Shown: positions 32,820 through 43,984, counted from the first letter of the stretch. The stretch is 64,000 bases of DNA from Erinaceus europaeus (GCF_950295315.1 NC_080175.1:63282487-63346486); one strand, 5' to 3'. Notes: generated from the letters alone by a model not told the origin. A program made the numbers and translations.

Positions 32820-33757
32820 CACCAAATAATGTGATGATAACATTAACTATCGATTGTCTTTTGAAACCCTAAGACAGCAGGAACCTCACATCTCCACTAT
32901 AGATCCCCTACTTCCCCCAGTCATGGAACCCTTGGATAGGGCCCACTTTCCCATACACGTCTCCCAATCCAAACCAAATAATATTGCAACCGCCGATCAC
33001 AACCTAACCAACTCAATGATTGCCACCTCAACATGCTTCACCTCAGACTGCGTCCAGAGACTTCACATGTGGAATGTCAACCCTTTTGCTTCATTACTCG
33101 GGTGAGACCTTTCCTTTTATAGTACACTCTAATTTCATCTCAGGTAGTTTACTTTCTAACAAAGTCCCATAACCTAGATATACACCAGTTTCTGTGAGAG
33201 AGAGCTTATGTGCACACGTATCCATAAACTACTGCAAAATAAATACCGGAAAGCAGAAGTAAATTAGAGTTTGCAGTGAGTACCTCCCTAACACTTCCTC
33301 TCCACTATTCCAATCTTGGGATCCATGATTGCTTAACAAATTGTTTAGCTTCGTATGTTAACTCTCTTTTCAATCACCAGGTTCCAGATGCCACCAGGAT
33401 GCTGGCCACGCTTCCCTGAATTGAAGACCCCACCAATGTGTCCTGGAGATCTGCTTCCCCAGAGACACACCTTACTGGGGAAAGAGAGAGGCAGACTGGG
33501 AGTATGGACCGACCAGTCAATGCCCATGTTCAGTGGGGAAGCAATAACAGAAGCCAGACCTTCTACCTTCTGCAACCCTCAATGACCCTGGGTCCATGCT
33601 CCCAGAGGGCTAGAGAATGGGAAAGCTATCATGGGAGTGGGTGGGTTATGGAGATTGGGTGGTGGGAATTGTGTGGAGTTGTACCCCTCCTACCCTATGT
33701 TTTTGTTCATTAAACCTTTCTTAAATAAAAATTTTTTTAAAAAAAAAGTTAAAAAAA
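32820..33757 (+). mobile_element. L1 3' UTR tail fragment with A-rich end
   Basis: Begins ACCAAATAATGTGATG and follows the 3' UTR tail to CTTTCTTAAATAAAAATTT and an A-rich run (33721-33757). The 5' breakpoint is almost the same as that of the independent fragment at 62835. I see no target duplication of its own, so it may be part of the composite insertion. Confidence 0.85.
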
Positions 33758-35174
33758 AAAAAAGAATTAAAGTAGAGGTGGCGCGGACTAGCAGGCGGGC
33801 TGCTACAGACTTCCCAGGTGGTGGCGGGCAAGGCGGGTGCGCCGGGCATTGTCCTTGGCCTGGGAAGTCGTCTCCTCCACAGGTTGCAGAGCACTGCTGG
33901 GTGGCCAGCAGAGGACCGGGAGGGAGCACTGTAGCTCGGGGGCTTTCTCCTGGGAGTCTCCAGGGACCACTGAGACCCTGAGGGCGGATCAGAGGACATC
34001 CTTGAGTACAGCTCTCATTGGATCAAAAGGACTTGGAGCTAGTTTTCATCTTTGAGAAATCCTTTAAAAAAGCTTCGGGGGGGGGGTTTCCAGAAGATGG
34101 CGGACTGAGAAGCTGCTGGTGGCTGAGGTCTGACCACATCTCTTGGAAACGGTAGGATTTTCTGCCTTTAGCAGGCCAGCCATTAATGGGTCCTAGCAGC
34201 GACACTGAGGAGGTGACGATAACTTAATTTGGGTTAAGAATTAGAGTAGGGAAAAAAAAAAGGAAAAAAAAAATTTTTTCTTCCTTTTAATTTTCAAGCA
34301 TACCTCCTTCCCCCCATAACCAGTCCTTTTCTTTACCAAATTCCTGTCCCACCACGGATTATCATTAATTCTAAGTCTATAACCTTCTGTAACCTCTGGC
34401 CTTTTTTCTTTCTAAGTAGCCAACCCCCCCACCTCACCCCGCATAGCTAATTAAATAATTAAAAATAAATACATTAAAAAAAACCCTTTCCTTTCACTGC
34501 CCTTTTATGACTGTTCTTTTTCTTATCGTTTTCTTTTTTTTCTCTCTCTCTTTCTTTTTTCTTTTTCTCATTCTTGTAATTCCTTCTTCCTTAATCCTAC
34601 AGCTTCCAAAGTCACAACCCCCAGCCCCCACACCAACAAACAGTGTGCTTTTTTGAATTCACTGATACACATTTGGGAATTTCCTTTCACTGCTCTTTAA
34701 TTACAGCTCTTTTTCTTATCTTTTCCCTTTTCTCTCTCTTGTCTCTCCCTCTCTCTCTTTTTTTTTAATCTTGTCATACACTTCTTCCTTCTTCTTTGCC
34801 TCTCTGAATTTGTGAATTATTTTGGGGACGAAATCTGACTCAGAGTGGACTCTCTATGTGTGTATCTCTGCTCTAGTTCCCTTTGCCCTCTTGTTACCCC
34901 TAGAATTATACAGTGGATAGCAGATTTGCATAACTGTCTATTCTTGCTATCCTTTCTTTCTTTTCTCTTTCTTCACTGGTATTTGATTACTATTTTTTCA
35001 CGGATTGGAGAAATTGTTTAGCTAACTGGTAATGATTAAACTACTTCAATACTTGCTTCAGTTGCTACTGTAATTCCTGAGGTTGGTGAGTGCAATTGTC
35101 ATAAAGGTATTTAGTACAGGGTTACTTGTACTCAAGACACAACAACTGAGGAACAACAGAGCATAAAAAAAATT
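33758..35174 (+). mobile_element. Isolated L1 5' UTR (no ORFs), different variant
   Basis: Plus-strand 5' UTR starting inside the first monomer (GAATTAAAGTAGAGGTGGCG), with one YY1-like AAGATGGC (34094-34101), and ending at the A-run just before the ORF1 position (CAACAGAGCATAAAAAAAA). Compared with L1-A it has about 270 extra bases at 34330-34640 that include a second copy of a C/T-rich block (TTTCACTGCCC...CTTATCG against TTTCACTGCTC...CTTATCT). It stops before ORF1, which suggests priming at the internal A-run. Confidence 0.88.
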
Positions 35175-35189
35175 AAATTATGTTTTTAT

Positions 35190-35926
35190 CAAATTAATAT
35201 CTTGTAATCCTACCTCAGAGAATTCTTCAGAATAGTTACTAAATGTGAAAAACAATTTATAAAATAGGGAGATCTGAACTTGAAATGAATGGTAACAGAG
35301 AAGCAACATGGAATGAATTGGTAAATTAAAGGATGCCTAATATGTCAGGAAATTCACCATTTCAAATTTATTAAAATTTTTTTTCAAAAATTAATATTTA
35401 GTAAACTTGGATAAAAATAAACAATCTGATAAAATGAGTAAACTTAAATGTAAGGTTTTGTTGGGTTAGTATATAATGCAGGAGTAATTATAATACTGTG
35501 CACATACATGTATAGAAATTAACCTATAAAGTTGATGTTCCATAATTCTACATTAGAATTTTGTATACTTGTAAAATTTCTTTTTGAATTAAATTCTATA
35601 TAATGCTGAGAGATTTCATAAGTGAGTAAATGATGAATCACAATTACATATGCAGTAGAAACTACAGTTTAGGGATCAATATAAGGATATTAACAATGAT
35701 GTTAATGAAGATCAATAAATGTTATTTGAAAAAGAGGGTGAAAAAGTTTGCATAAATGAGTAAGGCAGGATCTCAAGTCAAATATCATTAAATATAAATG
35801 CCAATAATTCATTATTTCACAAGTGAAGTTCATGCTAATTTTATTCAATGGTTTTATGACACTGAAAGTGACAACTTCTACTTTCATCATAAAAATGATA
35901 AAGTATTTTCTTTTGAAGCTTCAAAA
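35190..35926. other. AT-rich non-repetitive stretch
   Basis: Nothing recognised. The first bases (AAATTATGTTTTT, 35176-35188) resemble the left flank of L1-C (27837-27849). Confidence 0.4.
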
Positions 35927-36080
35927 CTTCCATGAGTGGAAAGAATAATATGTTTAACAGAGTACACTAATAACATATTTCCATCTATAATTAGTGTATG
36001 TCAAAAACATTGTCACTGGTTAAAACTGCTGAGAAGCAAGGTTTATCTTCAGTACACCAGAATTTTAATGTCTTTGCTGT
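35927..36080 (+). repeat. Long inverted repeat, left arm
   Basis: This about 150-bp arm is the reverse complement of 36548-36704 with scattered mismatches and small indels. Shared blocks include CATGAGTGGAAA, ATATGTTTAA, AGTACACT, CATATTTCCATCTATAATTA, TTGTCACTGGTTAAAAC, GCTGAGAAGC and TTTATCTTCAGTACACCAGA. It matches none of the L1 or SINE families here. A transcript across both arms would fold into a long hairpin. Confidence 0.85.
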
Positions 36081-36399
36081 AAATCCAGTTTTTTTCAGCT
36101 CTGAACCAGCTTTAGTTGGACTATTTCCCTACTTCTCCCATTTCTTATTTTCTATTCCTTCAAATTCTGCTCTGAAATAATTTTCCTTGTTAGCTATAAA
36201 TTATTGCTACAGTTCAAGTGCCTACAGTTATCAGAGGTTGGTTTCTGGATTTGAATGAACATGGAAATAGATGCTTAAGCTAAAATTCTTAAATACATGA
36301 AACAAAATATTTGGCAATGACATGCCATGAAATTATTCAGATAAAATGGGGGCATTAAAGTGAGGTGAAATTAATTGTTTCAACTAATATCAGTTTAAG

Positions 36400-36535
36400 T
36401 ATGTACTGGAGACATATCCTAAGGATCGTGGACAGGACTTGCATGTGAGAGGTCCCAGGGTTATTTGCCACTCTCTTTAATAATCAGAGTTGAGTGGTGA
36501 ATTTGCTATTGTTGTTGTTTGCAGTTTGTGCAAAA
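36400..36535 (+). mobile_element. Degraded SINE inside the inverted-repeat loop
   Basis: GGACAGGACTTGCATGTGAG, GGTCCCAGGGTTATTTGCC and AATCAGAGTTGAGTGGTG resemble a plus-strand type III SINE with the typical end. Strongly diverged. Confidence 0.4.
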
Positions 36536-36547
36536 AAAAATGCACAT

Positions 36548-36704
36548 ATAGTAAAGGAATTAAAAATCTGGTGTACTGAAGATAAATCTCGCTTCTCAGC
36601 TGTTTTAACCAGTGACAATATTTTCTGATATCCACTAATTATAGATGGAAATATGTTTTGAGTGTACTATATTAAACATATTTTTTCCACTCATGGGAGG
36701 TTTA
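36548..36704 (-). repeat. Long inverted repeat, right arm
   Basis: Reverse-complement partner of 35927-36080, separated by about 470 bp. The match begins next to CTGGTGTACTGAAGATAAA (36569-36587) and ends near CCACTCATGGGAGG (36688-36701). Confidence 0.85.
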
Positions 36705-36734
36705 AAGGCATTAAACAATGCCTATGCTGACTTA

Positions 36735-36888
36735 TTTTAACTCAGAGAGAGAAAGAGAGAAGAGACATCACAGCATCAGATCTCCTTGAGTGAGGATATT
36801 CCCATGTGCTAGAACTCAGCCATGGACATGAGCATAGCAAGTTAGGTGTGCTACTTGATGAGTTATCTCTCCCTCCAAGTGAGCCTTT
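36735..36888 (-). mobile_element. Degraded SINE
   Basis: Antisense: CAGAGAGAGAAAGAGAGAAGAG, GTGCTAGAACTCAGCCATGG (B-box complement region), GCTACTTGATGAGTTATCTCTCC (head). It lies directly outside the right inverted-repeat arm. Confidence 0.5.
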
Positions 36889-37071
36889 TAGATAAAATAT
36901 ACCTAGTATTGTCTACATGTAGTCAAGAAAGTAGTTCAAAATTAATATAGTCAATTGAGCTATTGTTTGTTAGGATTGTGATTAGAACAACACCAAATCT
37001 AGAAATCTGTTTATAGAGAGTTGTCTTTCTTTAACACTGTTTCAGTCTGTAAAAGACACCATATATTCAGA

Positions 37072-37292
37072 ACTTTTATTTATTTATTTATTTATTTATT
37101 TATATAAAAAGGAAACACAAAACCATAGGATAAGAGGGGTACAACTCCACACAATTCCCACCATCAGAACTCTGTATCCCTTGATAGCTTAGCTATTCTT
37201 TAACCCTCTGGGAGTATGGACCCAAGATCATTGTGGGATGCAGAAGGTGGAAGGTTTGGCTTCTGTAATTGCTTCCCCACTGAATAACTCAC
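37072..37292 (-). mobile_element. Short L1 3' UTR fragment with (ATTT)n tail
   Basis: (ATTT)n run at 37076-37104, then CATAGGATAAGAGGGGTACAACTCC, CCTCTGGGAGTATGGACCC and TTCTGTAATTGCTTCCCCACTG: the terminal 200 bp of the L1 3' UTR in antisense, 5' truncated. Confidence 0.85.
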
Positions 37293-37789
37293 AGTGATGT
37301 CTACACATTTCAGTATAGTATTTTGTGCAGATTTGGTTAAATATATTTAAGTGTTATAAATGCATTTGCTACTAGTCACTGATATGTTTATATTTAGGGT
37401 CTGTTTTGTTGCCACTTCTAGAAATATAATGGATTTTTAAAATTTTTTAATATTTACATCTAGAACATGAATGACTCACCAGCTAAGAGATCTTTTTGTA
37501 TAGAAAGCCCGTTGTAATTTCTAACATTCTTGGTAAACAAGTATTCAGTGTTGATCATATAAAAGTTTTCCACTTTCTTCTGTTAAGTAAATGTGAAATG
37601 ATAAAATATTTCCCCAATATCCATCAAAATTCATAAGAAGCTGCCAATAACATTTCTCAGTGAAGATAAATCTATCTCATAGTGTAAAAATTCCATTCTA
37701 CGCCTTTTAAAAACTAATGTGAGTTAACCAAGCATTTAGAACAAGATGACTATCAAATATGAAGACACTTTTTAAAATACTCTGCAGGA
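37293..37789. other. AT-rich sequence, nothing recognised
   Basis: No gene or repeat seen. Confidence 0.4.
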
Positions 37790-37955
37790 AAGTGAAATAG
37801 CTCACTCAAATAGTGTGCTGATTTGCCATGTTCATGACCCAGATTTGAGCCTAGCCTCTACCACATTAAAGGAAATTGGGTGATGTGGTCTCTTTTATTA
37901 TTGTTCTCTTCCTCTGTCTCTCTATAGATCTAAAAATTAAAAAAAGAAAACAGCA
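37790..37955 (+). mobile_element. Old SINE
   Basis: GGAAAGTGAAATAGCTCACTC (A-box-like), CATGACCCAGATTTGAGCC (B-box-like), a C/T-rich run, and an AAAATTAAAAAAAG tail. Confidence 0.5.
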
Positions 37956-38051
37956 GACTGTGACCTCTGTTCATGTAAACATGCTGGCACTCATGTGGAA
38001 TGGCTCCAACTGGGGAGTAAGTCTCTGACCCTCCCTCATCAGCTCTAGTGA

Positions 38052-38797
38052 CTGTGTGAAATAGAAAGAGATATCGGGAGATATTCTGGTATGAACATCC
38101 GTTTATTTGGAGATGGGTACAGGATTTTACACTGAGTTAAACAAAGAACATTTTTCACATATGTCAGAAATTATAGGTTTCTTAAAGGTCAGCTTGCCCC
38201 ATAGTAGGGGCTTGGTATGACAAGATTGATGAGATACATAAAGGTCAAGACAATTAGTTTCCATTACGCAGGCAAGTTAATGATACAAAGGTATCTGAGA
38301 AAAGCATAGTGGTTAAACCAGTAAGGTGAGGTAGAGAAGAAGAAAAACAAAAACTGATGTAAATCACAGATATCAAAGGACACAAGGAAATAGAATATGG
38401 GGTCGATCCTGGGGTACCAGCAAAGGTGTATGATACAGTGTGTTCTCCTATATGATCAAAAGCTGAATGTGTGAACTTTGAATGACTATAGTGAACTTTG
38501 AGTGAACCCTCAAGTAGTCAGCCATTTGGCTTGCTAGAAAGGAGAACTAAGTGTGAGAGGCTTGTAGGCTTTCTGTCAGCTTGAGAGACTAACAAGGAGA
38601 AACTGAGTCTGGGAGACTTTTCCTCTTGGCTCATCTCTATAAGGTGAGAGGCTAACAAGTGGGGTGTCTTTCCAGACCTCCATCCAAGGATGGGAGAGTT
38701 CTCCTAAGCTCTACCAATCTTTCACATAGTCCAACATAAACGTACATTGTCATGGATCTCAGCACTCTTGTGGTTAGTTAATGAAGGGCTCCCACAC
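38052..38797 (-). mobile_element. Possible solo LTR
   Basis: On the minus strand the block starts TGTGTGGGAGCCC, contains an AATAAA signal (AAATAAACGG, about 38099-38108) some 50 bases before the end, and ends near CTATTTCACACA. Layout (long U3, short R-U5, TG...CA) suggests a solo retroviral LTR of about 750 bp. It is unrelated in sequence to the two other LTRs. No clear TATA box or target duplication found, so the call is tentative. Confidence 0.4.
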
Positions 38798-38965
38798 ATC
38801 ACAAATAAAAATGATTTTTTTGCTGATAGGAAGAATCAATAGTATACAATATTGACCATTATCAAGTTTAAGGATCACAGTGATAATGGTTGGGTATGAC
38901 ACTGAGAATATGAAGTATTCAATATATAATCTGAAATAATGTCAATCAAAATATTAGGTGAGCCA

Positions 38966-39265
38966 CATACATAATTTTTTAAAATATTTATTTATTCCCT
39001 TTTGTTGCCCTTGTTGTTTTATTGTTGTAGTTATTGATGTCATCCTTGTCGGATAGGACAGAGAGAAATGAATAGAGGAGGGGAAGACAGAGGAGGGAGA
39101 GAAAGATAGAAACCTGCAGACCTGCTTCACAGCTTGTGTGAAGCAACTCCCCTTCAGGTGGGGAGCCAGGGCCTTGAACCGGGATCCTCAGTCTGATCTT
39201 TGAGCCCTGAGCCACCTGAGCTTAACCTGCTGTGCTACCGCCCGACTCCCTGCATACATAATTTT
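38966..39265 (-). mobile_element. tRNA-derived SINE (type I) with 13-bp duplications
   Basis: Body 38979-39252: TATTTATTTATTCCC, GTTGTTTTATTGTTGTAG, CGGATAGGACAGAGAG, CTGCAGACCTGCTTCACAG, GGGGAGCCAGGGCC, CCGCCCGACTCCC. Perfect duplication CATACATAATTTT at 38966-38978 and 39253-39265. Confidence 0.93.
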
Positions 39266-41373
39266 ATACCTTCTAGAAACACCACAAAAAGTAAAAGGAA
39301 AGAAATCATATTAATATTGATAAAGTAGTTTATCTTAATAGATTCAAAACACTAAATTATGTGATGATACCATGACATAAGTTCAAGGTTATTGACATAA
39401 TTCATTTTCTTTATGCCTCCAAAATAAAACACATTTTATTTTTAAAGTATGTTTCAGTTCTTACTACCAATGCTTCACTTCACACCAGCTACTTTTAGAT
39501 AATGACCTCTCTATTAGGCAGTGCATTCGTTAGTTAAGATAATCAATAATTATGTAGAGAAATGATAGAGAGTGATTAACAAGTATTCTTCTCACTAAAC
39601 TTCCCTAGTGAAAGTACTACTAATGCTAATGTGTCATAACTACTCAAAACATTGACTGTATACAGATTATACTTTCAAAATTAAAGTAGTATTATGTTTT
39701 CTTCTTTAATATATTATAGTAGAGTAAGTAAAATAATACAAAAATTAATGCAAAGTAAAAATATATGATATCCTTAAACCAAAGAGAATCAATTAAATAT
39801 CTTTGATAATCTTTCTGACATCACTGTATATGTGAAATTAAACTATTTCATGTATATATGAATCATATGTGTAAACTTACTGATTTATTAGTACTTATAT
39901 CTGCTTACATTTTAAAAGCTATTTCTGGAACAGGGAATAATTTAGATGATTTAAAATAAATTATGTAAATAAATTATAGAAAGAAGGTAATCTGGTTAAT
40001 TACACAATGTGTTTTTCATTCCATTAATTGATAAAAGCAAGTCATTGAAATAGAAAGTCCTTATATCTAAACAATAAAAGACAAATTGTCAGTAAAACTC
40101 CTCAAATGAATATTAGACTTGGTGTTCTGAAAGATTTGGCCTTTTCCAAATTTCTCCCTATACACATACTATCCAACTCAGATTATTGTTTCAAAAAGTA
40201 ATAGGAATTAATTAAATTAGAATGTAGATTCTATTGTGAAGTCTCCTCTTCACTGAATACTATCTTAACTAATATATGGTTGTAATAACATAAAAAGGGA
40301 CTGCATAAAAAAGTGCAAAAAAAACAAAACTAAACTTATTTACTATGAGCACACTTCCATAATTTTCTAAAGCCTTTAAATCATTTACAAGTTTGGTAAC
40401 AATTTATGAAGCAAACATAACAATAATGATGCTATTTTGGACTTGACTGCAATTAAATGGAGCCCTTTTAGTAATATTGAGATTGAAGTTGAGATAAAGA
40501 TAAAGATAAAGATAAAGATTCTGTTGTGGAGAACATAAAGTACCAAGTATGAACTTCTTGTTCTGTATTGCTCCCATGGACTTTCAATACATCTGTCACA
40601 TTAATTAAAGTGAAAAACATTGTTTGAGTTTGACTAAAGCATTTCCAACTTGCCTGAATAAATGATGTGTTAGAACTAATGAGGTCAATCTGCACATGCA
40701 ATCTGATGCAAAATATATCATTTCATTAACAAAAATGCTATCTACATGTTTCACGCCATGCCTTTATAGATAGTCCCACACATATGTCTTTGGTTACTGA
40801 GTTAAAAATGAAAATAATTAAAATTGATTTGTTTCTAAATGTATTTTCCTAAATAGGATTATGGAAATATTAACTGAGAACTATGGAAACACATCCCACC
40901 AACAACAATACATCCATTGCATTAGTTAGATTCTCTAATGTTTTAGTGCAATTCCTGCTATGTAGTCTAGCTCAATACTACTCAGAGTGATTGGTCAACT
41001 GAATCAATTCATAATCTATTGTTAACCTATGATAATATAAGCACAGATATCAATAATTAACTTTTATGTAATGTAATGGAATAATTTTATGGCTATATTC
41101 ATATAAATATATGTAGGTTCTATTGTATTTTCTAATTTTATAGTTTTCTTAACTATGCTTAAACCAAGCTTTAGTTCACTTGGAATTGGAAATCAGTATT
41201 TTCTTTTTAACACAAATAGTATGAAAATCAGTTTCTTAAAACATTGTTTTAAAAACCTCTCACAGACTAGGTCAAAACCTCAAATATATCAAGATACTAA
41301 CCTGTCAGGAAACAAGGAAATGTTTCAAGAAAAGGGTACAGGTTGACATAAATTCTGGAATGATAGTTTAATA
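39266..41373. other. AT-rich non-repetitive region (2.1 kb)
   Basis: No gene seen; short frames look like chance. A small hexamer array (GATAAA, four units) sits at 40494-40518. Confidence 0.45.
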
Positions 41374-41540
41374 AGTTGAGTTATTTTTATTTTATTTATT
41401 TATTTTTTTTTACCAGAGCACTGATCAGCTCTGGCTTATGGTGGCTGGGGGATTGAACCTGTGACTCCAGAGCCTCAGGCATGACAGTCTGTCTGCATAA
41501 CCATTATGCTATCTACCCCCACCCAGTTGAGTTATTTTTA
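41374..41540 (-). mobile_element. tRNA-related SINE (type III) with perfect 16-bp duplications
   Basis: Body 41390-41524, antisense: TTTATTT tail, ACCAGAGCACTGATCAGCTC, GGGGGATTGAACCTGTGAC (B-box complement), CCTCAGGCATGACAGTC, CATAACCATTATGCTATCTACC (A-box complement). Duplication AGTTGAGTTATTTTTA at 41374-41389 and 41525-41540. The best-kept member of this family here. Confidence 0.9.
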
Positions 41541-42052
41541 AACTATGACTCTTCACCTTGGTTGGCCTGAAATGGATTTCATTTTGGGCTCAAGTCTAAT
41601 GAAAGCCTTTAACTACCTATGTGATTGTTCAATATGGATATTTTTAAAAGTATATGTTTATAAACATTTCTCAGTTTTGACCCTCTTCCCATTTCAATAA
41701 AATATTTAATCCACATGTAAAGCTACTTTTTCTGTATGATTTACTGTTATAGAACTAATATCAATGATAATTATTCAATTTTTCCACATTTAGTGCAGAG
41801 TTGACTAGGTCATAGACAAACTATTACAACAAAAGAAATCACACTTAATACTGATAATGCATCCTCATGTAATTCTCTATTCTGTCATCATTGGAATTTT
41901 ACTTTTCAATTAGTGACTCAGACTTATTTCACATTTTTGCCAATAGGTCCTTTGATTGAAACTTCATGCCTCATTATTCCACAGCTGCTATATTTTCCTC
42001 CTCCTGCTCCACTTTTTCTTCTGTTTTCTTCTTCTCCTTCCTTCATAATCTT
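41541..42052. other. AT-rich sequence, nothing recognised
   Basis: No gene or repeat boundary seen apart from a C/T-rich patch at 41994-42050. Confidence 0.4.
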
Positions 42053-42215
42053 CTCTTTCAATACAGAGGGTATGAATCTTCTTTCAATACAGAGGGTATC
42101 AAAGAGAGACAGACTCAGAGAAAAGGAAAGACTCCATGTGGTGGCCAGGGAATTGAACCCATGTTCTTGTCTATGTGAAAATGTGCACTATACCAGTTTA
42201 GTAATCTAGTTTCTC
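42053..42215 (-). mobile_element. Old SINE preceded by a short tandem duplication
   Basis: TCTTTCAATACAGAGGGTAT occurs twice in tandem (about 42053-42099). The following segment, GAGACAGACTCAGAG, GGGAATTGAACCCATG (B-box complement) and ACTATACCAGTTTAG, is an antisense SINE. Confidence 0.5.
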
Positions 42216-42377
42216 AGTAATTAGTTTTAAGAAATGAAGAGATTGTTTTTTCTTTCCGTCATAATTAAATGTAATATTATCTAATATTAAAACATGTTTG
42301 TCATTTAATTTGACTTTCCTAGAGTAATATATGTATATAATTTCATAATATTAGCTATTTATTTAAAATATTTTTAT

Positions 42378-43148
42378 TTATGCAAATTAAGATATCACCT
42401 CACTCCTGTGAGAGTGGCATACATTGAAAAGGACAGCAGCAACAAATGCTGGAGAGGCTGTGGAGACAGAGGGACCCTTTTGCATTGCTGGTGGGAATGT
42501 AAATTTGTCCAGCCTCTCTGGAGAGAAGTCTGGAGAACTCTCACAAGGCTAGATATTGGCCTTCTATATAACCCAGTAATTCCTCTCCTGGAGATATACC
42601 CCAAGGACTCCATAACACCCAACCAAAAAGATATGTGCACACTTATGTTCATAGCAGCACAATTGATAATAGTTAAAACCTGGAAGCAACCCAGATACAC
42701 AACAGCAGATGAGTGGCTGAGAAAGCTGTGGTATATATACACAATAGAATACTACACAACTATTAAGAACAATGAGCCCACCTTCTCTGACCCATTGTGG
42801 ATGGAGCTAGAAGAAATTATGTAAGTTAGCTAAGTCAGAAAGATAAAGATGAGTATGGGATGATCCCACTAATCAACAGAATTTAAGAAAGAAGAACAGA
42901 AAGGGAAATTCAAAACAGGAGTTGACTGAATTTGGAGTAGGGCACCAAAGAAAAAACCCTGGATGGAGGGTGAGGGTGCATGTTCAGCTTCATGGGGTGG
43001 GGTGGAGGGGAGGGGAGGGGACACAGTCTTTTGGTGGTGGGAAACGTGTTTATGTACATTCCTATCAATTTGCAGTGATATAAATCACTATTTATTTAAT
43101 ATGAGAGGGGAAAATTGATTGAATATCTCAACTTTTAAAAATAAAAAA
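42378..43148 (+). mobile_element. L1 3' end with short 3' UTR
   Basis: 5'-truncated L1 starting in the ORF2 C-terminus. A frame from 42408 to 42824 reads [18 protein letters not shown] and an LW(Y)[15 protein letters not shown] stretch. The 3' UTR is about 290 bp: it ends at ATGAGAGGGGAAAATTG, TATCTCAACTTTTAAAAAT and poly(A), exactly where L1-B, C and E continue for another 1.1 kb. A G-rich purine tract (42996-43020, runs of four G) lies in the UTR, like the G-rich tract known in L1 3' UTRs. Confidence 0.88.
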
Positions 43149-43394
43149 AGATTTTTGTTTAATATTTATTTCAGATGTAGGGCCAGAATTGAGAGATAAT
43201 TAACATTTTAAATGCTTATAATCAGATAAGCTAATGAAATACACAGTATGAAGAAGAATTTACATATTTCTTGTTTGGTAATTCTTTATATCGTAACAAA
43301 ATAAGATTATAATCTACCTGAAGATATGCATATTATAATATATTTTCCCCAGAAGCAGTCATTATATAATAATATATCAAAATAATTATTTTTG

Positions 43395-43572
43395 GCTAGG
43401 GACACAACATAATGGTTATAAAAATGTTATTCATTCCTGAGTCTCTGAATTACCAACCAGATTCAATCTCTAGAACTATGATAAACCAGAGCTGAGCAGT
43501 GCTCTTTGGTCTTTCTCTCTATGTCTTTTTCTATGCATCTCTCAGTCTCTTTCATTAAAATACAATTTAAAA
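43395..43572 (+). mobile_element. tRNA-related SINE (type III)
   Basis: GGCTAGGGACACAACATAATGG, AGATTCAATCTCTAG (B box), AAACCAGAGCTGAGCAGTGCTC, C/T-rich tail region, ending ATTTAAAAAATAG. Confidence 0.7.
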
Positions 43573-43605
43573 AATAGAATTAGAGACTCACACACAAATG
43601 GCTTT

Positions 43606-43738
43606 TTAAGATAAGAGAAGAGAGACGATGTCACTGGTTTTCCACATTATGATTGGGGTCAAGCCCAAACCTGCTTTGCACTCCTGGCAAAACAAACACT
43701 CCCCTACATGAACTATCTTGGTGATCCTGTGGTAGGAA
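43606..43738 (-). mobile_element. Degraded SINE
   Basis: Antisense remnants: GAGAAGAGAGACGATGTCAC, GATTGGGGTCAAGCCC, GAACTATCTTGGTGATCC. Tentative. Confidence 0.4.
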
Positions 43739-43984
43739 CATTCTGAATTTCATTAATAATACAAGTGGTAGATTTAATATAGTAATTTGAATCTCATCAA
43801 CTCAAATTCATGAGCTTAATTAAATATCTAATATCTGATAGTTGGATGTATGGACAATAGTTTAGTCTTAATTTTGAAGACAGACTTAGTTTTAATTTCC
43901 ATTATAGCACTTTATAATCAATTAAACTGTGTTGAGTACATTACTTACTCCATCTCTGGTTTAATTTATTCCCATGTAGAATAC

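Noticed and set aside
42996..43020. G-rich tract as an independent G-quadruplex regulatory element
   Set aside because: It lies in an L1 3' UTR, where a G-rich purine tract is a known family feature; listed within that element instead.
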